From Planctomycetota bacterium (GTDB lineage: Bacteria; Planctomycetota; GCA-002687715), in NCBI GenBank assembly GCA_009691765.1, contig SIAO01000015.1, positions 1 to 51,464 of the forward strand: a stretch of 51,464 bases of DNA, read 5' to 3'. The position numbers and the translations under genes were made by a program. The notes beneath the pieces were generated by a model. The model had not been told where the DNA came from. It saw nothing but the letters and a program-made list of their open reading frames with translations, and did no database searches. Shown piece by piece: positions 1 through 9,129 of the stretch. Every line of letters begins with the position of its first letter. Positions within the stretch are counted from its first letter, which is position 1.

Positions 1-1671
1 CGTGCTGAGATCGATCAACAATTCGCCCGGTGCGGCAGGACCAGCGAGCCCCATGTTAGGAACTTGCAGACCGCAAGGCCAAGCTGCGTCAGGCAGCACC
101 GCGAGCGCGAGGATTGGCAACGAGCCGAGGCTCACCCCGGTACTCGTGGAATCCACACCGACGAGCAGCACCGAACCGAGCGACGCAGAACCCGAAAGCA
201 CAGCGAGGCTTCCATTCTCGTTCACGCCGCAACCGTACGGCGCAACCAATGCTGGCGGCACTCCCAGGCTGCCATCCATCTCGACATTCTGCACATAGAC
301 ATCATTGATGTCCGTACGCGCATCGTTCCACGCGAGCAATGCTGTGCCATCCGCCGCGACGACAGCACGCAGCTTGTCTTTGGGGCTCACCGTGCTGCTC
401 ACAACGCGCGGCGATGGTGCCCACAGCGCGACACCTGCTGCATTCACCGCGAAGCCCAAGAGCGTGGTGGAGAAATTCCCTTGCTCGACGAAACACATGG
501 CGCCATTGGCCATCGGCACCGCACGCGGATTCTCTTCCGTCACGCTGTCGTACGGCACGAACTCAATGCCATTGTTGCCCCAGAGCAACTGGCCCGTCGC
601 TGAGATGCGCTGTCCACCAATGCCCCACTGCCCCTGCGCTGCGTCACGCTTGTTGTAGAAGACGATGAGGTCGCCGGTGCCTGCAAGCTGCGCCATACTC
701 GGATTGAACTCCGACCGGTTCGCTTCGAGCGAGATCTCGACGCCATTGTGCGCAAACACTTCTGTGCCCGCGGCATTCACATGCTGCACACGGCCTTGAA
801 AGAACGAACCCACGCTCACGTGCCACGCATAAAACGCGCCACCGCTGCCGTCGCTCTGCAACTCCGGTTTGAACGCGATCGGCAACGCACCCGCGTCATA
901 GATGCTCAAGGCGCTGCTGCCCCAAACGGGGGTGCCCACAGCATCAAACTTGCGTGTGTGCAAATGACGCGGCGCAGAGAACGGCGTGATGTCACGAATC
1001 CACGCGAGGATGAAAGCCGCATTCGGTGCTGCGACGATGCCGACAAAGCCGGGGTCGTCCGTCGCGCCGCCGAAAACTTCGATGCCCGCGGTGCCGAACA
1101 GCGGCGTGCCCAGAGCATCCAACTTCTGCATCACCAAGCGCCCAACCGCACCACTCACGCTGCGCATCCACGCAAACGCAAACGTGCCGTCGGTCATTTC
1201 TGCCACCACAGGGTTGGCTTCGAAGTGTGCATCGTTCGAAAGCGCAACACCATTCGCACCCCACAAGAACGCTCCTGCAGGACTGATGCGATAGGCGTAC
1301 ACGTCAAGGTCGCCACCAGCGCGGATGTCTGTGAAAGTGAGCACCGCGTTGCCGGAGGAATCGCAGATCAAGTCCCAATCCACCAACGAAGTGGCTTGCG
1401 CGTTGGCGCTCACGAGCAACCCGTTGTGCGGCCAAGCTTCGTAACCGTTGGCATCGAGCCGCTGTAAATACACGTCATAGTTCGCACCAGCATGATCGAA
1501 CCACGCAACGTAGCCGCCGCCATCCGGCGTGGCCGCCAACTTCGGCACAGCTTGGTCCCCAGTACGATCCGCCACCGCCTTATTGCTTGCAGCGTTGGCC
1601 GACCACTGTGCGGGCAGGAAAGTGGATCCAACGAGCAGCAAAACCACCAATACAGCGCTTCGTGATGCCAT
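1..1671 (-). CDS. Secreted repeat protein, probable beta-propeller (3' end outside window)
   Basis: The frame is open from an ATG at 1671 to the left edge of the window, giving 557 codons with no stop, so the C-terminus is missing. Residues 1-22 form a signal peptide (basic MASR, then a run of V and L, then a possible AQ cleavage site). The rest is about eight degenerate repeats of roughly 50 residues, each with a core like LDAxGxxxW followed by NG and a serine-rich strand, for example RLDANGYEAW, KLDALGTPLF and RISATGQLLW. Such spacing fits a beta-propeller or similar all-beta extracellular protein. I see no catalytic motif. The gene is divergent from ugd with a 133-bp gap between them. The open frame and signal peptide make the gene secure. 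The fold is inferred from repeat spacing and the function is unknown. Confidence 0.8.
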   Translation of the reverse strand, partial: MASRSAVLVVLLLVGSTFLPAQWSANAASNKAVADRTGDQAVPKLAATPDGGGYVAWFDHAGANYDVYLQRLDANGYEAWPHNGLLVSANAQATSLVDWDLICDSSGNAVLTFTDIRAGGDLDVYAYRISPAGAFLWGANGVALSNDAHFEANPVVAEMTDGTFAFAWMRSVSGAVGRLVMQKLDALGTPLFGTAGIEVFGGATDDPGFVGIVAAPNAAFILAWIRDITPFSAPRHLHTRKFDAVGTPVWGSSALSIYDAGALPIAFKPELQSDGSGGAFYAWHVSVGSFFQGRVQHVNAAGTEVFAHNGVEISLEANRSEFNPSMAQLAGTGDLIVFYNKRDAAQGQWGIGGQRISATGQLLWGNNGIEFVPYDSVTEENPRAVPMANGAMCFVEQGNFSTTLLGFAVNAAGVALWAPSPRVVSSTVSPKDKLRAVVAADGTALLAWNDARTDINDVYVQNVEMDGSLGVPPALVAPYGCGVNENGSLAVLSGSASLGSVLLVGVDSTSTGVSLGSLPILALAVLPDAAWPCGLQVPNMGLAGPAAPGELLIDLST

Positions 1672-1804
1672 GCCTGCACAATACTCGCTGGAATGTCGCT
1701 CCAAGAAAACTACCCTTGAGGGTCGATAAGCTCCTGCTGCCTCGCCCGCGCGTGTCTGGACACAAGTTGCGCGGATAAGCGGCTTTACGGAAAGGAACCG
1801 TGGC

Positions 1805-3109
1805 ATGAGGATCGCTGTCTTTGGAGCTGGTTATGTGGGACTGGTGGCGGGCACCTGCTTCGCGGAAACCGGCAACGACGTAACTGTCGTGGATGTGGAT
1901 GCGATCCGCATCCAGCGCCTGAACGCGGGTGAAGTTCCGATCTACGAGCCCGGCCTCGAAGAGCTGGTGAAGCGCAACCGCGAAGAAGAGCGCTTGAGCT
2001 TCGTGCAAGACGGCACGAAAGCCGTGCGTGATGCGGATGTCATTTTCATCGCTGTCGGCACGCCGATGAGCGCTGCGGGCAAAGCCGACTTGCGCTATGT
2101 GCTCGAAGTCGCGCGCACCATCGGCCAAAACCTCAACGGCTACAAGGTGATCGTTGACAAGAGCACCGTGCCCGTCGGCACCGGCGACCTCGTGCGCGCC
2201 GAAATCGCAGCGCACACAAAACACGAATTCGATGTCGTCAGCAACCCTGAGTTCCTCAAAGAAGGCGCCGCCATCGACGACTTCATGAAGCCCGACCGCG
2301 TGGTCATCGGCGCAAATTCAGAACGCGCTCGCGCTGTGATGACCGACCTCTACACGCCGTTCGTGCGCACCAACAAGCCAATCTTGCATATGGATGTGCG
2401 CAGCGCGGAACTCACGAAGTACGCGGCCAACGCCATGCTGGCCACGCGCATCTCCTTCATGAACGAAATGGCGCGGCTGTGCGAACTGCTTGGCGCCAAC
2501 ATTGAACACGTGCGTCGAGGCGTGGGCAGCGACGCGCGAATCGGTTTCCCGTTCTTGTTTCCAGGTCCGGGCTACGGCGGCAGTTGCTTCCCCAAAGACT
2601 TGCAAGCTCTGATGAACACGGGACGCGAAGCAGGCTACGAACCGCAGGTGTTGCGCGCCGTGGAAGAGGTGAACACAGCTCAGAAGCACCGCCTCGCTGA
2701 AAAGGTGCAAGCCCGCTTGGGTGCCGATTTGAAGGGGCGCACGGTGGCCGTGTGGGGTCTCGCTTTCAAACCCAACACCGATGACATGCGCGAAGCACCG
2801 AGCCTCGTGTTGATCCAAGACCTCTTGGCCGCGGGCGCCCATGTGCGCGCCACGGACCCGGAAGGCATGGGCAATGCGCGCAAACTCCTCGCCCCGCACG
2901 CGAACTTGAGCTTCCACGAACGCAACTACGACGCCGCTCAAGGTGCAGACGCGTTGGTGCTCGTCACCGAATGGAACGAGTACCGCCGGCCTGATTTCCG
3001 CCGCATCAAGGAACTGATGCGCGCGCCGCACCTCATTGACGGCCGCAACATCTGGACCCGCGCCGCAGTCGAAACCCTCGGCTTCAGCTACGAAGGCATC
3101 GGTCTGTAG
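1805..3109 (+). CDS. ugd: UDP-glucose 6-dehydrogenase
   Basis: This cytosolic enzyme oxidises UDP-glucose to UDP-glucuronate with two NAD+, supplying acidic sugars for polysaccharide or lipid glycans. The 434-residue length is normal for the family. The N-terminal Rossmann motif GAGYVGL is at residues 7-13, the central segment has NPEFLKEG, and the catalytic cysteine is C261 within GGSCFPKD. The C-terminal UDP-binding domain contains AFKPNTDD. A purine-rich GGAAAGGAA lies about 7-15 nt upstream of the ATG. The neighbours are a divergent secreted protein and, downstream, a secreted dehydrogenase-like protein, so no polysaccharide cluster is visible here. Identification is secure. Whether the product feeds capsule, lipid or nucleotide-sugar interconversion cannot be told. 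Confidence 0.97.
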   Translation: MRIAVFGAGYVGLVAGTCFAETGNDVTVVDVDAIRIQRLNAGEVPIYEPGLEELVKRNREEERLSFVQDGTKAVRDADVIFIAVGTPMSAAGKADLRYVLEVARTIGQNLNGYKVIVDKSTVPVGTGDLVRAEIAAHTKHEFDVVSNPEFLKEGAAIDDFMKPDRVVIGANSERARAVMTDLYTPFVRTNKPILHMDVRSAELTKYAANAMLATRISFMNEMARLCELLGANIEHVRRGVGSDARIGFPFLFPGPGYGGSCFPKDLQALMNTGREAGYEPQVLRAVEEVNTAQKHRLAEKVQARLGADLKGRTVAVWGLAFKPNTDDMREAPSLVLIQDLLAAGAHVRATDPEGMGNARKLLAPHANLSFHERNYDAAQGADALVLVTEWNEYRRPDFRRIKELMRAPHLIDGRNIWTRAAVETLGFSYEGIGL

Positions 3110-3176
3110 CCTTCAATCACCCGCCCAGACTATGATCGCGGCCTACCATGGCGGGCTTGGCCCGCGAGGATGCCGC

Positions 3177-5477
3177 ATGCCCATACTGCTGTCGTTCGCC
3201 TTCTTGCTCTGTACCACGATTGCGATTGCGCAGGATGCGCCCGAGCGGCGCTGGTGGAACGACATGGACTACGGTCCGTTTCTGTCGTCATCGGTGGGGC
3301 TCGGCAAAGCGCGGGAACACGCTGCTGCCAAGGGCATCACCATCAGGCTTGGCGCGCAGCGCCAAATGTCGGTGACCTTCGACACCGACCTCTTGCGCAT
3401 GGCTTTCGGCTGGGAAGGTTTCTTGCGCTTGAACGGCGTCAGCTACGACGGCGGCCACGGAAGTTTTCCGTGGGCTGAAGGCAACGAGTTGTTCCACACT
3501 CGTGCGACGGCTGGCGTGGGCCCGACTCCCGATCTCGAAGACAAGCGACCGAGCGCTGCGGGCCCCATACCCAAAGACATCGGCCGCTACACCGGTCTGT
3601 ATCGCAACGGCTCGAAGGTCACCCTCGCCTACAGCATCGATGGCCACGGAGTGTTGGAGCAACCTGATTGCATCGACCTCGCGGGACGCGCTGTGCTCGT
3701 GCGTGACTTCTTCTTCGAACCCTGTGCGTCGAACCGCGTCATTCTCTTGGCCGACGCAGTGGGCTTTGTTCAAGACGATGGCGCTCGCAGCGCGACAGAC
3801 GGTGCGACGCAACAGTGCGTTGCGCTCGGCGGTGAAGGCACCTGCAAACTGCAAGTGCACAAACAAGCTGACGCCACGCGCGTGCTCTTGTTCGTCCCAG
3901 CATCACGACAACCCCTCCGCATTCGCGTCGGCCACGCACGCGGAGATGGCGCGGCCGCTGCGTTGCGCGATCTTCCCGGTCCTGCTGATCCGCGAGACAA
4001 CACGCATGGTGGCCCGGCGCTTTGGGCGCAAGAACTGGTTCAGCCCTGCGAAATGGGCAAAGGCGACGGCGCGTGGGTCGTGGACACTGTGGGCATCCCT
4101 TTTGAAAACCCATGGCACTGCGAAATGCGTTTGGGTGGATTCGAGCTGTTTCCAAACAGCGAACGCGGCGCCGTGTGCACATGGAACGGAGATGTGTGGC
4201 TGGTGTCTGGCCTCGTGCCGCAACTCACTGAAGCGCGCTGGAAGCGTTTCGCCGCTGGGATGTTTGAAACGCTCGGTCTCGTGATCGCCGATGGCAAGGT
4301 GCTCGTCAGCGGGCGCGACCAGATCACGCGACTGCACGACTTGAACGACGATGGTGAAGCCGACTACTACGAGAACTTCAACAACGATGTTCAAGCCACC
4401 ACAAACTTTCACGAGTTCGTCTTCGATTTGCAGCGCGACAGTGAAGGCAACTTCTGGATGGCAAAAGCCGCGCCTGTGCGCCCAGGTGGACGCGGCTTCG
4501 ATCGCATCGTGCCGCACCACGGCACGCTGATGAAAGTCAGTCCCGACGGCGCGCAATTGACGGTGCATGCCACAGGATTGCGCGCTCCGAACGGCATCGG
4601 CGTCGGCCCGCAAGGGCAAATCACAACGGGCGACAATCAAGGCACTTGGGTGCCGCGTTGCAAACTGAATTGGACGCGCCCCGGTTCCTTCCAAGGTGTG
4701 ATCGACTCAGCGCACAGCGCGATTGCACCCACGGACTACGAGAAGCCGCTTTGTTGGTTCCCGATGGAAGTGGACAACTCCAGTGGCGCACAAGTGTGGA
4801 CGCGCGACGCGCGCTTCGGTTTGCCCGCAGAAACCTTGCTGCATCTCTCCTACGGTCAGAGCAGCGTGTACCGCGTGCTGCAAGAAAGCGTGGACGGACA
4901 AGTGCAAGGTGGCGTCACGCGCATCCCCATGAGACTCGACAGCAGCGCCATGCGCGCTCGCTTCGATCCCCGTGACGGACAGATGTGGATCACCGGACTG
5001 CGCGGTTGGCAAACCAACGCCGCCAAGCTCGCTGGGCTGCAACGCGTGCGCCGCACGCAAACTCCGCTGCGCATGGCCTCAGGCTTGCGCGCCCTCAGCG
5101 ATGGCATGGAACTGAGTTTTGATTGCGAGTTGGCTCCAGAACTGGCCAATGATCCAGAGAGCTACTCCGTGGAAATCTGGGACTACGTCTGGAGCCCGCA
5201 GTACGGCGGACCGGAAGTGAGTGTGTTCGAACCGGACGATGCCATCGTGCAGAAGGCCAAACGCGAAGATATGCACGATTTCAAAGCGCATGACACTTTG
5301 CAAGTGACGGCCGCGAAACTGCAAGCAGATGGACGCACCGTGAAACTGACATTCAAGCGCATGGTTCCGGCGATGCAGATGCACATCACTTGCGACCTTG
5401 CCGACAAGGCCGGCAAGGACTTCAAGAGCGAGATCTGGAACACCGTGCACAAATTGGGCAGCGCGAAACAACAATGA
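3177..5477 (+). CDS. Secreted DUF6797-like / propeller dehydrogenase-type protein
   Basis: The protein has 766 residues from ATG 3177, which directly precedes a signal peptide (residues 1-20, ending AIAQ). An upstream in-frame ATG at 3132 would add 15 residues without signal character. The N-terminal third resembles DUF6797 domains of PVC-group proteins: WNDMDYGPFL, then FDTDLLRMAF, then a glycine-rich DGGHGSFPW stretch. The middle resembles a sorbosone-dehydrogenase-like beta-propeller, with recurrent phrases such as GLRAPNGIGVGP and DLNDDGEADYYENF. No CxxCH haem motif is present in this polypeptide, although family relatives often carry one. The stop overlaps the start of the next gene (ATGA), and that gene encodes five haem c sites, so the two products probably act together as a periplasmic oxidoreductase. 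The substrate is unknown. Confidence 0.8.
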   Translation: MPILLSFAFLLCTTIAIAQDAPERRWWNDMDYGPFLSSSVGLGKAREHAAAKGITIRLGAQRQMSVTFDTDLLRMAFGWEGFLRLNGVSYDGGHGSFPWAEGNELFHTRATAGVGPTPDLEDKRPSAAGPIPKDIGRYTGLYRNGSKVTLAYSIDGHGVLEQPDCIDLAGRAVLVRDFFFEPCASNRVILLADAVGFVQDDGARSATDGATQQCVALGGEGTCKLQVHKQADATRVLLFVPASRQPLRIRVGHARGDGAAAALRDLPGPADPRDNTHGGPALWAQELVQPCEMGKGDGAWVVDTVGIPFENPWHCEMRLGGFELFPNSERGAVCTWNGDVWLVSGLVPQLTEARWKRFAAGMFETLGLVIADGKVLVSGRDQITRLHDLNDDGEADYYENFNNDVQATTNFHEFVFDLQRDSEGNFWMAKAAPVRPGGRGFDRIVPHHGTLMKVSPDGAQLTVHATGLRAPNGIGVGPQGQITTGDNQGTWVPRCKLNWTRPGSFQGVIDSAHSAIAPTDYEKPLCWFPMEVDNSSGAQVWTRDARFGLPAETLLHLSYGQSSVYRVLQESVDGQVQGGVTRIPMRLDSSAMRARFDPRDGQMWITGLRGWQTNAAKLAGLQRVRRTQTPLRMASGLRALSDGMELSFDCELAPELANDPESYSVEIWDYVWSPQYGGPEVSVFEPDDAIVQKAKREDMHDFKAHDTLQVTAAKLQADGRTVKLTFKRMVPAMQMHITCDLADKAGKDFKSEIWNTVHKLGSAKQQ

Positions 5478-7540
5478 TGCTTCGTGTCTTGTGCGTCTTG
5501 TTGCTCTACGGACACCTGCACGCGCAATCTTTATCAGCCGCTGATTCAAGCGCCACGCCAGCGGCACGTACCGCCACAGCGCAAGACACCGCGCCTGAGT
5601 TGATCGCGACATATTCTGCGAGCAGCGGACGCAGCACGACTCTGTTGCGTTGCGCAGCATTGCATGTGCCAGCAGAGCACTCGCCTGCGCCCGGCCTTGC
5701 GACCGGGCCCTTCACAGTCTTGATTGAGGGTTTCCTCAATCTCGAACTGCGCACCAAGCTCACTTTCAGCGCCAGCGGCAACGGCAAAGTGCGCGTGCAC
5801 CTGCGCGATCAACTCGTGTTTGAAGGCGAAGGCAACGATTTGTCCAGCGTGCACTCCGAGCCCTTCCGCATTCGTAAAGGTCTCAATGCTCTGCGCGTCG
5901 AATACACCAGTCCGCAACAGGGCGACGCAACGCTGCGTCTGTACTGGCAGGGCGACGATTTCGTGCGCGAGCCTCTGCCGACAGAAGCCTTGTTTCACAG
6001 CGCCGATGCGCGCAGCAACGTGGTGCACCAAACAGAGCTCGGGCGTCGCTTGTTCTCAACGCAGCGCTGCACGAGTTGCCACCTTGCCGATCATCCGCTG
6101 CACACAGGCCACGCGAGTTTCAGCCTCGGCGCCGCCGCTCCATCCTTCGCACGCATCGGAGAGCGCCTGAATCCTGAATGGATCGCGCGCTGGATGCTGG
6201 ACCCGCAAGCCATGCGCCCCACGACGCGCATGCCGCGCATGCTGCCGGGCGGACTTGCCGATGCGGAATCTCGGGCACTGGCCCGCAGCGTGGCCGCGGA
6301 TCTCGTGCAAGACGCGCCGCAGTTCGATGCTTCTGCGCACCCGCCCGCTTCTGCGGCAAGCGTGCAATTGGGCGCCACGCTGGTTACCGACCTCGGCTGC
6401 GCCACGTGCCATGTGCTGCCGGGGTCACGCGCTGAAGCAGACGACACACGCACATCTCTCACTCGTGTCGCGGAGAAGTTTCGCCCCGGAGCGCTCGCGC
6501 GCTTCATCGCAGACCCTGCAGCAGATTTCCCAACCACGCGCATGCCGCGCTTCACTTTCGCTGCTGGCGAAGCTGAAGCCATCGAAGCATGGCTGCGCTC
6601 AGTAGCACCAGCACCACTTCCACCACTCTCTACAGAACCACTGCCGCGCGCTTACGGTGTCATCGTGAAGTTCCGCTGCACGCAATGCCACGACCCGCGT
6701 GAAGACACCGCGCGTCCCGCCGCGCCACTCGCTGACATCAACGCCAAAGACTGGTCCGCTGCTGGATGCGCCAGCGAGAAAGCAGCTCCGGGCATGGCGC
6801 AATTCACGTTCACCGCTGAAGAGCGCAACGCACTCGAGCAGTTTCGCCAGAGCGGCGTGCACAGCGCATTCCAAACAAGTGCCAGCGAACAATCGCGCGC
6901 AGCCGTCACCGAACTGCAATGCAACGCGTGTCATGTCCGCGACGGGCGCGTCGATACGTGGACGCAGCGCATCAGCCCGGTGGAAGTCCCTAACGCCACC
7001 ACCGAAGCGGAGAAGCTGAGTCAGACGCGGCCCGAACTGACATGGGTCGGCGAGAAGCTGCACCAAGGCTGGATGCAGCGTGTGTTCGAAGGCGACGCAG
7101 CGACACGAATACGCCCTTGGCTACGCGCGCGGATGCCAGCCTTCCCTGCGCACGCGACACTTCTCGCTCGCGGCCTCGGTGCCGAGCATGGTTTCCCTGA
7201 AACGAAACCCGAGTGCATCAAAACCGACGACGAGACGCTGACCAACGGCCGTTTCCTTGCGTCACGCGAGGGCTTCGGCTGCACGGCTTGCCACTGGCTC
7301 GGTTCCGCAGCGCCGTATGCAACCTTTGAGTTCGGCGCTACCGACCTCGCTTTGGCTTGGCCCCGCCTACGCAGCGAGTGGGTGCTGCGCTGGATGTGGA
7401 AACCGCAACGTGTGGTGAGAGGCTCGCGGATGCCCATTTATGCGAGCCCAGCCGAACCGCAAACGGCACAAGACTCAATTTGGGACGGCGACGCCCAGCG
7501 CCAATTCGCCGCCATGTGGGCATGGATGAGCTCGCTCTGA
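5474..7540 (+). CDS. Secreted pentahaem c-type cytochrome with N-terminal PA14-like domain
   Basis: The protein has 688 residues. The start ATG at 5474 overlaps the upstream stop (ATGA), which implies translational coupling; a second ATG follows at 5477. Residues 1-18 are a signal peptide ending HAQ. Residues about 65-165 look like a PA14-type beta domain (GFLNLELRTKLTFSASG, LRLYWQGDDF). Five CxxCH haem c motifs follow at C199 (CTSCH), C309 (CATCH), C402 (CTQCH), C483 (CNACH) and C603 (CTACH). The repeated phrases TTRMPR and WILRW-like segments after them are typical of tandem class I cytochrome domains with distal Met ligands. It is probably the electron acceptor for the coupled propeller protein. 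The cytochrome assignment is firm. The PA14 call and the partner are inference. Confidence 0.88.
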   Translation: MMLRVLCVLLLYGHLHAQSLSAADSSATPAARTATAQDTAPELIATYSASSGRSTTLLRCAALHVPAEHSPAPGLATGPFTVLIEGFLNLELRTKLTFSASGNGKVRVHLRDQLVFEGEGNDLSSVHSEPFRIRKGLNALRVEYTSPQQGDATLRLYWQGDDFVREPLPTEALFHSADARSNVVHQTELGRRLFSTQRCTSCHLADHPLHTGHASFSLGAAAPSFARIGERLNPEWIARWMLDPQAMRPTTRMPRMLPGGLADAESRALARSVAADLVQDAPQFDASAHPPASAASVQLGATLVTDLGCATCHVLPGSRAEADDTRTSLTRVAEKFRPGALARFIADPAADFPTTRMPRFTFAAGEAEAIEAWLRSVAPAPLPPLSTEPLPRAYGVIVKFRCTQCHDPREDTARPAAPLADINAKDWSAAGCASEKAAPGMAQFTFTAEERNALEQFRQSGVHSAFQTSASEQSRAAVTELQCNACHVRDGRVDTWTQRISPVEVPNATTEAEKLSQTRPELTWVGEKLHQGWMQRVFEGDAATRIRPWLRARMPAFPAHATLLARGLGAEHGFPETKPECIKTDDETLTNGRFLASREGFGCTACHWLGSAAPYATFEFGATDLALAWPRLRSEWVLRWMWKPQRVVRGSRMPIYASPAEPQTAQDSIWDGDAQRQFAAMWAWMSSL

Positions 7541-7626
7541 AGCCCCTGTGAACCAAAGCACACGGTTTTGTTTGGTCTGTCGGCGCTATACCCACTACGA
7601 TGCTGCGGTCATTGGAGGAACTCCCC

Positions 7627-9081
7627 GTGCGACTCTTGATGATCGTTGCCGTAGGCCTGCTCGTTGTTGGTGTCCGTGCTCAGAATGTGATCTTGCAAGG
7701 TCACGCTGATGCGAGGCTCAGTTGGAAGCACGATTCTGGCTGGTGCAGCAACCCTGCCGCGTACCCTGCAGTCGCGCACACTCATGTGCTCTATGTCCCC
7801 GGCGCGCCAGCGCTGCGTGTGGTGTTCGACATCGCAGACATTGGCCCTTCCGATTGGATCGATGTTTCGAGCCCGCTGACTGGCGAAGTGCATCGCCTCA
7901 CTCGCGCAGAGCTGGCCAAGTGGGACAACTCTTCCGCATACTTCAACGGCGACACGCTGCTCTTGAGCATGACCGTCGCGCCGGGTTCCACGGGGAAGTT
8001 CTCCATCACGCAAGTGATTGCCGGAGTGATTCCGCCACAGACGGACACGCTATGCGGCACGGACAATCGCATACCGAGCACCGACAACCGCTCGATGCGC
8101 CTTGTGTCATCGCCAACGAGCACCGGCGGCGGTTGCACCATCTGGCTGGCTGGATCGGCAGACTGCGCCTTGACCGCAGGACACTGTTTCACCGGATCGC
8201 TCTCGGTAGCGGAAGCCAATGTGCCGCCGAGCACATCTGGTGGCGCGGCGCAACATCCATCGGTCCAAAACCAGTTCAGCGTGAATGCCGCCACGAAAAT
8301 CTGGAACAGTGGCGGCGTGGGTAACGACTACGGCGTGTGCAAACTGAATGCCAATAACCTTGGTCAATCGGCCACAACACTGTTCGGCTCCTTCGTGCTC
8401 AACACCGCGATTCCAAGCGCAGGCACCACGATGCGCATCACGGGCTATGGCACGGATTCCGGCGCTTCGAATGTCACCAACCAGACCAGCACCGGGCCCT
8501 ATTCCAGCACCAGCGGCACTTCAGTGCGCTATGCAGTCGACAGCATGGGCGGAAACTCGGGATCGCCGGTGATTCGGGAATCCGATGGCAATGCGGTCGG
8601 CATCCACACCCACGGTGGCTGCACCAGCACGGGTGGCGCCAACTCTGGCACCAGCTTGTCCCTTGCTGCATTCCAGACGGCCTACCAGAACATTTGCGGC
8701 GGCACGCCACCACCAACACCTCTCACCTTGGCCATTCCTGTCATCAATGCGGGCGCGACGGTGACCATCGGCAACATCCCTTCAACGGCAACGAGTGGCT
8801 TCACTCTTTTCAGCATGAACACCACTGCGCCTGTCAACACCACAACCACAACCATAGGCCTCAGCTTCGATTCGCTGACGCAGGGATGCCTCTTCACGGC
8901 TGTTGCGCCGGGCGACTTCTTTCACTGGACTTGGCCCGTGAGCAGCCCCGTGTATCCGGCCGCACCCATGGTGTTTCCACCAGGGTCGCTCGTATCGCTC
9001 GCTGGATTGAGTATGGACGCGCAAGCCATGTCTGCTGGCGCCACGACGACATACTCCGGCGTCGTGCGCATCACCTTCTGA
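7627..9081 (+). CDS. Secreted trypsin-like serine protease with C-terminal beta domain
   Basis: I choose GTG 7627 because an ideal Shine-Dalgarno GGAGGA (7614-7619) lies 7 nt upstream and the first residues then form a signal peptide (RLLMIVAVGLLVVGVRAQ). ATG 7600 in the same frame is an alternative. The 484-residue protein has an N-terminal prodomain-like region (about 25-150) and a chymotrypsin-fold domain with the catalytic triad visible: H186 in ALTAGHC, D234 in GNDYGV and S311 in GGNSGSP. Residues about 360-484 are a Ser/Thr-rich beta domain ending SGVVRITF, a tail type also seen on neighbouring secreted proteins. It is likely a periplasmic or extracellular endopeptidase. No adjacent substrate or inhibitor gene is evident. 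Confidence 0.9.
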   Translation: MRLLMIVAVGLLVVGVRAQNVILQGHADARLSWKHDSGWCSNPAAYPAVAHTHVLYVPGAPALRVVFDIADIGPSDWIDVSSPLTGEVHRLTRAELAKWDNSSAYFNGDTLLLSMTVAPGSTGKFSITQVIAGVIPPQTDTLCGTDNRIPSTDNRSMRLVSSPTSTGGGCTIWLAGSADCALTAGHCFTGSLSVAEANVPPSTSGGAAQHPSVQNQFSVNAATKIWNSGGVGNDYGVCKLNANNLGQSATTLFGSFVLNTAIPSAGTTMRITGYGTDSGASNVTNQTSTGPYSSTSGTSVRYAVDSMGGNSGSPVIRESDGNAVGIHTHGGCTSTGGANSGTSLSLAAFQTAYQNICGGTPPPTPLTLAIPVINAGATVTIGNIPSTATSGFTLFSMNTTAPVNTTTTTIGLSFDSLTQGCLFTAVAPGDFFHWTWPVSSPVYPAAPMVFPPGSLVSLAGLSMDAQAMSAGATTTYSGVVRITF

Positions 9082-9117
9082 GTCACTTTCGGCGCTCTGC
9101 ACCCAGCGGAGCGCCGA

Positions 9118-9123
9118 TAGACT
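9118..9123 (+). promoter_or_regulatory. Probable -10 box (TAGACT), leaderless-type
   Basis: TAGACT ends 6 nt before the ATG at 9130, and no Shine-Dalgarno lies between them. Transcription would start at or next to the start codon. The same arrangement recurs at six other genes in the window. I see no clear -35 box. Confidence 0.4.
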
Positions 9124-9129
9124 TTGGAC

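Noticed and set aside
64..1467. Plus-strand open frames at the left edge (for example 64-603 and 748-1467)
   Set aside because: They are shadows of the minus-strand repeat protein: Arg/His-rich, no homology, no signals.
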